From Candidatus Daviesbacteria bacterium (GTDB lineage: Bacteria > Patescibacteriota > Microgenomatia > Daviesbacterales > UBA10151), in contig JACPEZ010000012.1 of the NCBI GenBank assembly GCA_016183225.1, positions 1-36,105 on the forward strand: a DNA stretch of 36,105 nucleotides, read 5' to 3'. The notes below the pieces were generated by a model. That model was not told the DNA's origin. It did not search any database and worked only from the letters and a program-made list of their open reading frames with translations. The translations under genes were made by a program, and so were the position numbers. The first letter of the stretch is position 1. Every line of letters starts with the position of its first letter. Below are positions 1 through 6,787 of the stretch, one piece after another.

Positions 1-1358
1 CCTTCCCATCCGGATCGGGTATCATTTCTGTCCGGTTCTTTGATTAAAAAAACCAGTCCGGAAAAATTTTCCTGACTACCCTGAAATTTATCCTGGCCGG
101 GGATGTATTGGGGTTTGTTGGAAGAATAAACATACTCACCCGGAATGTACCCGTATTTATTTTTACCGTACCACCAGAAAAGATACTGGTAGGGATAATC
201 ATAAACTGAAGGCAGATATGTATACACTTTAAAGTTTTTTCCATTGGCATACTCGTAGACATAATCTATGGCGGCAATTTCATTTTTATATAAAGACGGA
301 TCCATATTGGGTTTGCCGAAATCATGGAGAAAAAAATTCACCATATTGGATAATGCAAAAAAAATAATGAAGACGGAAAAAACAGGAAATCTTTTAATTA
401 AAAAGCCAACCAGAACTGCTGCCGCTGCCATTTCCGCTCCCAAGTGCCAGGAATTAACAGTCACAGGCAAAATTAAGTAACCTAAAAATGGGATAAGGAT
501 CAACATCCAGGCAACAATCACCACAGGATTCCTTTTTAGAGCAAAAATCAATGATACTAAAGTAATCCCGGTAAATATTTTATGATTCATTAAAGTGGCG
601 GAAAACGAATCGAAAAAGGTTTGAAAAAAATTAAATCCGCTGTTCTGGTTTTCCGATAAATGCCTGATAATAGCTTTGCTCATGATAAATTGATGCCTTA
701 GATCAAAGATTATCTGGGGCAAAATGGTCAAAATAAAAACTCCTGCTCCCATCCAAAACCACCTGCTTTTAAGCGCCATTTTTTTGGTCAGGATTAAACT
801 GACTAAAATAATTAGCGGGGTAAAAACTCCAAAGTTCATTTCCAGATTAAAAAATAAACCGGCCAAAAGAAAAACTAAAACCAGTAATATTCCCTTATCG
901 CGCTGGATATACTCTGCCAGTAAATATATAAAAAGCGGCGTCAGAAGTATAACCGGATTCGGATTAAAAGCATAAAGATTAGTCAAAACCACATAGTCTG
1001 ACGCCACCCATAACAGACCGATTGGTACGATTAACCATTTGCCAAATCGGCCAACCAGTTTCAGCAGGAAAAATCCGCCAATTGCCCAGAGAAAAATCTC
1101 CATAACAATCGAACCATAGGGATTACCCCCTGTTAAAATAAATGGGATTGCCAACATGTAATACCAAAGGGGGCCGTTAAATAATCCTTCAATGGCAGAG
1201 GTGGGACCGGTAAGCCTTAATTTTCCCAAAACCACCATTTCCCGAACATCCACCATATCCCGCGCATTATCCATATTAAAAAGAAAATTGCCGTTTGCGG
1301 TTAAGAATAATCTGTACAGCAATCCAACTGCCAGAATAAAAATTATTATTTTATTCAT
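1..1358 (-). CDS. GT39/ArnT-like membrane glycosyltransferase, C-terminus cut by window edge
   Basis: Open reading frame of at least 452 codons that starts at ATG 1358 and runs off the left edge without a stop. The N-terminus (MNKIIIFILAVGLLYRLFLT) is a membrane helix. It is followed by an acidic motif DNARD at about residues 30-34, then NGPLWYYM and a long series of hydrophobic helices, and a soluble tail with a Tyr-rich stretch (YPYQYLFWWYGKNKYGY). The layout matches GT-C enzymes of the GT39/PMT/ArnT type, which move sugars from polyprenyl-phosphate donors on the outer face of the membrane; the acidic motif in the first loop is the usual catalytic site. The start overlaps the stop of the upstream paralogue by 8 nt, so the two are co-transcribed. 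Acceptor and sugar cannot be told from sequence. Confidence 0.85.
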   Translation of the reverse strand, partial: MNKIIIFILAVGLLYRLFLTANGNFLFNMDNARDMVDVREMVVLGKLRLTGPTSAIEGLFNGPLWYYMLAIPFILTGGNPYGSIVMEIFLWAIGGFFLLKLVGRFGKWLIVPIGLLWVASDYVVLTNLYAFNPNPVILLTPLFIYLLAEYIQRDKGILLVLVFLLAGLFFNLEMNFGVFTPLIILVSLILTKKMALKSRWFWMGAGVFILTILPQIIFDLRHQFIMSKAIIRHLSENQNSGFNFFQTFFDSFSATLMNHKIFTGITLVSLIFALKRNPVVIVAWMLILIPFLGYLILPVTVNSWHLGAEMAAAAVLVGFLIKRFPVFSVFIIFFALSNMVNFFLHDFGKPNMDPSLYKNEIAAIDYVYEYANGKNFKVYTYLPSVYDYPYQYLFWWYGKNKYGYIPGEYVYSSNKPQYIPGQDKFQGSQENFSGLVFLIKEPDRNDTRSGWE

Positions 1359-2826
1359 TTTTTGGTTTTCTAAACTGCAGTTTCAAATCTCCATATTTTG
1401 TTTCTTCAATTAAATCTGTTTTACTGTCCTCTGCTCCTATTTCCAGATTAAAAATATCATCGGGTATTCCCACATGGGGTTCGATGATAAAAAATGTTTT
1501 CTCCAGGGGCTGGTCTATTTTCTCCAAGTCGTTTGCTCCGGGCAGTCCTACCTGATTGTGTCCCAAAAACTTGGGCGCATAGCCGTATTTTTTCTGACCG
1601 TACCAGGAATAAAGATAATTCCAGGTGGTATTAGTCCATAAAGGCAGAGTTAAGGTGTTAATGGAAAACGGCTGCCCGGCAGCTTTTTGGTAAGTTTCAT
1701 CAATCAATTTTAGCTCGCTTTTTAAAACCATGTCATTGGGAATGACCAAGATGATTTGCCCCAGGGGGCCGTTTTTAAATATGGCAAAAAGATTTGAAGA
1801 TATAATTAAAAAAATAAGTAAAATTTTGGTACTTTTGGGAATCGTCGCAGTTAAGTTTAACACGGCCAAAATCGCCCCCACCACCAACCCTAAATTAGCA
1901 TAAGTGTTGCTGTGACCGCCAAAAATAAAAATGGGCAAATTAAAAAACAAAAAAAACAAAATTATTTTTTGTTTTTTTAAAAAAATTAACGAGGCCAGTG
2001 CCAGTAACCCTCCCAGAAAAACATTGGTGGGGAAGAAGTTATAAATAAAAATTTCGGAAAATTTGTCCAGATAATTTAAGGCCAGTTCACTAAATTGCGA
2101 TCTGAAATCAATTTGACCGGCAGTGGCAATACTTAAAAAACCTCCTGTAATATTTTGAAATGTATGAAATTTTAGAGCTGCAATAAAAAATGGGCTTAAT
2201 CCAAAAAGAGTAATAAAAATAGCAATAAATTTTTGTTTAAAATAAGTTTTTATTTTAAATAAATATCCGAAAACCGGAATCAAAAATAAAAGATAAATCA
2301 AGAAGAATTGAAATTGGGCAGAAACAAGAGCTGCCACAGTAGCAAGATACAGTCCTGAAATTTTTCCCTTTTGCCAACTTCTTAAAAACACAAAAAACAG
2401 GGCCACTGTCAAATAAGCCGGTGAAGGATTGGACAGCCAAGGCCCGTACTGAAAGCTTTCAAAAGAGATGGCAAAAAGAAATCCGCCAAGCAAGGCCAGT
2501 TTAGTACTTTTGAATAAGTCTTTGGCTAAAAGCATAATGGGAATAACAGTTAAAGAATTTAAAAATGCCAGGAAAAATGCCGGAACCCTTGGATCTCCTC
2601 CGCCCCAACCGTAAAAAGGAGCCAGCAAATAATAATAAAGCGGCCCGTGATATAAACCCGGAGTAGATGTGGGAGGACCCTGAATTTTTAAATCACCCTG
2701 CCAGATCTGTTTAGCCGCATAGGCGTCTCTGGCCATATCATAATGAAAAGACAGCGCTCCCTGAAAGATAAAAAGGATCCGCAGCGCCAATGCCAGCAGG
2801 ATAAAAAATACAATCTGCTTAGTCAC
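1351..2826 (-). CDS. GT39/ArnT-like membrane glycosyltransferase
   Basis: 491-residue polytopic membrane protein, paralogous to the genes on either side. It has an N-terminal helix, an acidic motif DMARDAY at about residues 31-37, the PLYYYLLAPF segment typical of this family after the first loop, many hydrophobic helices and a soluble C-terminal part. GT-C enzymes of this type transfer a sugar from a lipid-phosphate carrier; the target here is unknown. The start is GTG 2826: a TATAAT box ends 6 nt upstream of it, so the mRNA is probably leaderless. It is the first gene of a two-gene operon running toward the left edge and is divergent from the epimerase at 2857. Confidence 0.85.
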   Translation of the reverse strand: MTKQIVFFILLALALRILFIFQGALSFHYDMARDAYAAKQIWQGDLKIQGPPTSTPGLYHGPLYYYLLAPFYGWGGGDPRVPAFFLAFLNSLTVIPIMLLAKDLFKSTKLALLGGFLFAISFESFQYGPWLSNPSPAYLTVALFFVFLRSWQKGKISGLYLATVAALVSAQFQFFLIYLLFLIPVFGYLFKIKTYFKQKFIAIFITLFGLSPFFIAALKFHTFQNITGGFLSIATAGQIDFRSQFSELALNYLDKFSEIFIYNFFPTNVFLGGLLALASLIFLKKQKIILFFLFFNLPIFIFGGHSNTYANLGLVVGAILAVLNLTATIPKSTKILLIFLIISSNLFAIFKNGPLGQIILVIPNDMVLKSELKLIDETYQKAAGQPFSINTLTLPLWTNTTWNYLYSWYGQKKYGYAPKFLGHNQVGLPGANDLEKIDQPLEKTFFIIEPHVGIPDDIFNLEIGAEDSKTDLIEETKYGDLKLQFRKPKNE

Positions 2827-2832
2827 TGTTTG

Positions 2833-2838
2833 ATTATA
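2833..2838 (-). promoter_or_regulatory. -10 box for the leftward glycosyltransferase operon
   Basis: TATAAT on the minus strand ends 6 nt before GTG 2826, so transcription would start at or next to the start codon. No good -35 hexamer is seen. Confidence 0.6.
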
Positions 2839-2847
2839 TGCTAAAAT
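2839..2847 (+). promoter_or_regulatory. Extended -10 box for the epimerase gene
   Basis: TGCTAAAAT (TGn plus TAAAAT) ends 9 nt before ATG 2857. It abuts the -10 box of the divergent operon, so both promoters sit inside a 30-bp intergenic region. Confidence 0.6.
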
Positions 2848-2856
2848 AAAACCCAG

Positions 2857-3780
2857 ATGAAGATCTTAGTTACGGGCGGGGCAGGCTTTATCGGATCACA
2901 TGTGAGTAAACTGCTGCTTGACCGTGGGCATGAAGTCACCATAGTTGATGACCTGTCCAAAGGACATCGGGATTTAATTGATCAAAGAGCCAAATTCGTT
3001 AAAGTGTCTTTAGCCGATGAAAACTTACCGGCAGTTCTCGCAGGTCACAAGGCCGTCATCCACATGGCCTCTTTGATAGAGGTGGGGGAGTCAGTTAAAA
3101 ATCCCGCTGAATTTGCTGAAAATAATATTGTTGGCACAGTTAGGCTTTTGGAGGCCATGAAAAAAACAGGGGTTAAAAAAATTATTTTTTCATCCAGCGC
3201 CTGTGTGTATGGAATTCCAAAAAAATTACCTATCCTGGAAGAAGATCCTCTCGGTGAACAGGAAAACCCATACGGGATAACCAAAACTACCATGGAGGAA
3301 TTTTGTAAACTTTATAACAAACTTTTTGGTTTTGATGTAGTTATACTCCGTTATTTTAATCCTTATGGCCCGGGAGAACTGCATAATCCGGAAACACATG
3401 CCATACCGAATTTTATCAAAGCTGTTTTGGAGAAAAAGCCGCTACCTTTATTTTGGAAAGGGGAACAAACAAGGGATTTTATTTATATTGATGATTTGGG
3501 AGAGGCCCATGTTCTACCTTTAAACTTAAAAGGTTTGCATATATATAATGTAGGCACAGAAACCGGAGTAACAGTGATGGACGCAATAAAAATTATCTTT
3601 GATTTGGTTGGTTATGAAGTTCCTATTGATGATTTGGGAGAGCGGAAAGGAGATGTACCGTCTCTGGTTGCCTCGGCTGAAAAAATTAAAAAAGAACTGG
3701 GCTGGGAAGCCAAGGTAGATTTAGAAGAAGGCTTAAAGAAAACTATTGACTTTTTCCGCTCCCTCCCCTCTTCCATTTAA
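2857..3780 (+). CDS. galE: NAD-dependent epimerase/dehydratase, UDP-glucose 4-epimerase-like
   Basis: 307-residue extended short-chain dehydrogenase. The NAD-binding motif GGAGFIG is at residues 7-13, the SSSACVYG segment carrying the catalytic Ser is at 112-119, and the YxxxK pair is Y139/K143 (YGITK). RYFNPYGPGE around 160-170 is typical of UDP-hexose epimerases. The family interconverts UDP-glucose and UDP-galactose or epimerises related sugar nucleotides; it is slightly shorter than E. coli GalE (338) and the exact substrate is not certain. It lies among three membrane glycosyltransferases, so a role in supplying sugar for surface glycans is a reasonable inference. Its 3' end overlaps the convergent CofE-like gene by 38 bp. 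Confidence 0.85.
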   Translation: MKILVTGGAGFIGSHVSKLLLDRGHEVTIVDDLSKGHRDLIDQRAKFVKVSLADENLPAVLAGHKAVIHMASLIEVGESVKNPAEFAENNIVGTVRLLEAMKKTGVKKIIFSSSACVYGIPKKLPILEEDPLGEQENPYGITKTTMEEFCKLYNKLFGFDVVILRYFNPYGPGELHNPETHAIPNFIKAVLEKKPLPLFWKGEQTRDFIYIDDLGEAHVLPLNLKGLHIYNVGTETGVTVMDAIKIIFDLVGYEVPIDDLGERKGDVPSLVASAEKIKKELGWEAKVDLEEGLKKTIDFFRSLPSSI

Positions 3781-4477
3781 CTGCAGATAAAAGAGGATAA
3801 AACATGTCTTCTTTTTCGGGAATTTTAATGTTGGAAAAAGTCGGACTAAACTTTATGTAAGGAATATCGGAAATTACTGCCAGCGGGGTTTGTTCTGCCC
3901 CCTCCCCCATTTCCAAAACCGCAGCCGAGGCCAGACTATCCGGCAGATTGGATGTTTCCATTTTAAACTTTCTGCCAAATAAATCTTTTTTGCCCCGATA
4001 ATCCCGCAGCGGTTTAAAACCAAAGTATCCAATAGCTACCCCCACCACTCCGCGGCGAAGCGGCACCAATCTGGAATCTGTTATTATTACTCCCAGATTT
4101 TTTACTTTAAACTTTTTAGTTAAAAACTGCCAGATTTTTTTGGCCGAGGCTTGGGGATCTTTTGGCCACAGAATATAGTAACCTTTGCCATTGCTTTCAT
4201 CCACTCCGGCAGAAGCAATCATCATGTTATTTTTAATGGTATGCATGACTAAACCGGAAGGAGCGCTCTTCCGGGGCAGATATTTATCCGATTCCCGTAT
4301 GGCCAGGCGATCTTTAGTTATTTTATCTACAGGTATGCATCTACCCTCTCCAATGGCCACAACTTTAGACGTGACTGCAAGTATAGAGTTTTCCTTGAAA
4401 GATATTTCGGAAAATAAATCCCATAAATTATCTTTGGGAGGAAGAAATTTTCTCGATCTTATTGCCGAAACTATCAT
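3743..4477 (-). CDS. CofE-like protein (F420-0:gamma-glutamyl ligase family)
   Basis: 244-residue protein. The segments AVTSKVVAIGEGR, IITDSRLVPLRRGVVGVAIGYFGFKPL and a D-YRGKKDLFGR stretch match the coenzyme F420-0:L-glutamate ligase fold (PF01996). In F420 producers this enzyme adds glutamate to F420-0 using GTP. No other F420 gene is in the window, so the true substrate may be different; related stand-alone copies occur in organisms without F420. The start at ATG 4477 is supported by an extended -10 box (TGTTAAACT) ending 9 nt upstream. It is divergent from the glycosyltransferase at 4501 and its end overlaps the epimerase gene. Confidence 0.75.
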   Translation of the reverse strand: MIVSAIRSRKFLPPKDNLWDLFSEISFKENSILAVTSKVVAIGEGRCIPVDKITKDRLAIRESDKYLPRKSAPSGLVMHTIKNNMMIASAGVDESNGKGYYILWPKDPQASAKKIWQFLTKKFKVKNLGVIITDSRLVPLRRGVVGVAIGYFGFKPLRDYRGKKDLFGRKFKMETSNLPDSLASAAVLEMGEGAEQTPLAVISDIPYIKFSPTFSNIKIPEKEDMFYPLLSAVKWKRGGSGKSQ

Positions 4478-4482
4478 AGGTG

Positions 4483-4495
4483 TGTTAGTTTAACA
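4483..4495. promoter_or_regulatory. Overlapping divergent extended -10 boxes
   Basis: On the plus strand TGTTAGTTT (4483-4491) ends 9 nt before ATG 4501. On the minus strand TGTTAAACT (4495-4487) ends 9 nt before ATG 4477. The two boxes share bases, so RNA polymerase can hardly occupy both at once. Confidence 0.5.
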
Positions 4496-4500
4496 TTTAT

Positions 4501-5922
4501 ATGAAAAGGTCTCAAATTCTGCTTTTGCTAATTATTATTCTGGCTCTGTTTTTTCGAACATATCAAATGGTCGAAAGAATGGGTTTTGGCCATGACGCCG
4601 ATCTTTTTTCATGGATTGTCAAGGATATTCTCGTCAATGGCCATCCCAGATTAATAGGACAACTGACTTCCGCTCCGGGGATTTATATCGGGCCGCTGTT
4701 TTATTATTTGTTAGCGCCCTTTTTTCTCCTGACCAAAATGGATCCGGTCGGCGCAAATTTACCGGCAATTTTATTGGGACTTTTAACTACCATCAGCTAT
4801 TACTTTGTATTTTCGAAAATTTTTAATGAAAAAGTGGGGCTTTTGGGAGCGCTGCTTTACGGCGTACTACCGGCAACCGTCAATTTTGACAGATGGATTG
4901 TGCCAACAATTACCACCTCACTTTGGTCAATCTGGTATTTCTACGCGGTCATCATGATTTCCCGGGGAAAATTTTATTTTTTTTGGCTGATGGGAGTTCT
5001 AATCGGGCTGATCTGGCATATTCATATTGCCTTAATTCCGGTCCTTGTAACTTTTCCCTTTGCCATACTGGTTTCCAAAAAATTGCCTGGTTTAAAAAAT
5101 ACGGTGCTATTTCTGGCATTGCTATTTGCCACATCTTTACCCTTAATTATCTTTGAATTCAAACACAATTTCAGTCAAACTTTCAGCCTGATAAATAATT
5201 TCGGATTGCAGCAGGAGGGCGGGCCAACAGGTCTGTATCGATTTCAGCTAATCCTGTCCATGTTAACTGGTAGTTCACTCTTGACTGCAACCTTTCTTTT
5301 AGCCGGATTATTGCTGGTAAAGAAAAAAATAATGGCCCTGAAAGAGATGGCGTTGCTTTATATCTGGATCGCTGCGGCGGTTTTGTTTTTTTACTTTTCC
5401 TCTTCTCCCATTTCGGAATACTATTTTTCCAATACCAGAGTGGTTTTTTTGGCAATTGCCTCTTTGTTGATCTTTGCTTTGTATAAATTTTTTAAAAAAG
5501 GACTGGTCATTTTAATTATTTTATCTCTGATTCTAATTAACAGTTTCTCTTCTTTAATAAATCAAAATTATTATGCCAAAGGTTACCAGGAAAAAAAAGC
5601 CGTGGTTAATTATATTATCGCCGATGCCAAGGATAAAAACTTCCCCTGCTTTTCCATAAACTATATTACCGCGCCCGGAGAAAATGTGGGTTTTCGCTAT
5701 TTCTTTTTCTTAAAAAATGCTCACATTGCCGTTCCGGGCCGGGGCAGTCCGGTGTATAACATTGTCATACCCGATGAGTATGCCTTAAATGAAGTCAAAG
5801 TAAAATTTGGCCACATTGGTATCATTCCGCCAAGGGAAACTCCTGCAAAAGATTTGATGTTAGATGCCTGCAGTGGACAAAATACCAATCTGACAGATCC
5901 TATGTTTGGATATGTGCAATAG
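4501..5922 (+). CDS. GT39/ArnT-like membrane glycosyltransferase
   Basis: 473-residue polytopic membrane protein and third member of the GT-C paralogue group here. The N-terminal helix is followed by GHDADLFSWIVKDI at about residues 25-38, where the Asp residues occupy the place of the catalytic acidic motif; GPLFYYLLAPF comes next, then many hydrophobic helices, and a soluble tail of about 110 residues. It differs from the other two at the acidic motif (HDAD rather than D-x-ARD), so acceptor or donor may differ. The last codons overlap the convergent nnrD gene by 23 bp. The promoter -10 box lies 9 nt before the ATG. Confidence 0.85.
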   Translation: MKRSQILLLLIIILALFFRTYQMVERMGFGHDADLFSWIVKDILVNGHPRLIGQLTSAPGIYIGPLFYYLLAPFFLLTKMDPVGANLPAILLGLLTTISYYFVFSKIFNEKVGLLGALLYGVLPATVNFDRWIVPTITTSLWSIWYFYAVIMISRGKFYFFWLMGVLIGLIWHIHIALIPVLVTFPFAILVSKKLPGLKNTVLFLALLFATSLPLIIFEFKHNFSQTFSLINNFGLQQEGGPTGLYRFQLILSMLTGSSLLTATFLLAGLLLVKKKIMALKEMALLYIWIAAAVLFFYFSSSPISEYYFSNTRVVFLAIASLLIFALYKFFKKGLVILIILSLILINSFSSLINQNYYAKGYQEKKAVVNYIIADAKDKNFPCFSINYITAPGENVGFRYFFFLKNAHIAVPGRGSPVYNIVIPDEYALNEVKVKFGHIGIIPPRETPAKDLMLDACSGQNTNLTDPMFGYVQ

Positions 5923-6787
5923 CGGCCGGTAAAAGAGGCAATAGATCGGAAGCCAGCGCTCCTGCTTTGCCTATTTTCTCTGTTAACATTTCCCCTGCCA
6001 GACCGTGAATATAAACCCCAACACACGCCGCATCAAAAGTTGTCAATCCTTGAGCAATTAATCCTGCAATGCATCCGGCTAACACATCACCGGTACCGGC
6101 AGTTGCCAAAATAGGATTGGCAAAAGGGGAAACCATTCTTTCTCCGGTGGGGGAAGCAATAATTGTATTTGCTCCTTTTAAAACTACCACTTGTCCCCAC
6201 CCGTCTGCAAAATTTTGGGCAACTTTTTCTCTATCTGCTTGAATCTCATCTATGCTCAACCCTGTTAATCTGGACATTTCTCCGGGGTGTGGAGTCAAAA
6301 CTGCGCTATTGCCATAGTTTTCCAATAGTTTATCCCATTCTTTAATCTCGGATAGAATATTTAACCCATCCCCATCTATTACAAATGTTAAATCCCCTAT
6401 ACCCATTTTGAGTAGTTGATAGATAAATTTTGCAGTTTGCTCTTTTCTGTCAAGACCAGGACCAAAAAGTATTACATCATGAAAAATTTTCGCGAAAAGT
6501 ACATCCAAAGCCATCTCTCCAATTACTCCATCTTCTTCCGGTAAAACAACAAAAGTTACTTCTGGTAACTTCTTACAAACAATATTTTGCACAACAGGTA
6601 TTGTGGCAAGAGTCACCAAACCTGCTCCTGCTCTATAACAAGCAGCGCAGGGTAAATAGGCTGCGCCCGGATAATTTTCCGATCCGGCAATGACTAAAAC
6701 CTTCCCAAAAGTCCCCTTATTGGCATCTTTAGGTCTTTTGGGTAGTTTTGATCTGACCCATTGCGCAGTTAATTCGGATAATGACAT
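5900..6787 (-). CDS. nnrD: ADP-dependent NAD(P)H-hydrate dehydratase
   Basis: 295-residue protein of the YjeF C-terminal (carbohydrate kinase-like) family, which repairs damaged NADHX/NADPHX by dehydration using ADP or ATP. Visible motifs are KGTFGKVLVIAGS near the N-terminus, VIDGDGLNIL, LTPHPGEMSRLTG, VVLKGANTIIA and the C-terminal nucleotide site TAGTGDVLAG. The N-terminal epimerase half (NnrE) found in fused bacterial proteins is absent. I chose ATG 6787 rather than the in-frame GTG at 6814 because it needs only a 19-nt overlap with the end of secA. The gene is translationally coupled to secA. Confidence 0.85.
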   Translation of the reverse strand: MSLSELTAQWVRSKLPKRPKDANKGTFGKVLVIAGSENYPGAAYLPCAACYRAGAGLVTLATIPVVQNIVCKKLPEVTFVVLPEEDGVIGEMALDVLFAKIFHDVILFGPGLDRKEQTAKFIYQLLKMGIGDLTFVIDGDGLNILSEIKEWDKLLENYGNSAVLTPHPGEMSRLTGLSIDEIQADREKVAQNFADGWGQVVVLKGANTIIASPTGERMVSPFANPILATAGTGDVLAGCIAGLIAQGLTTFDAACVGVYIHGLAGEMLTEKIGKAGALASDLLPLLPAAIAHIQT

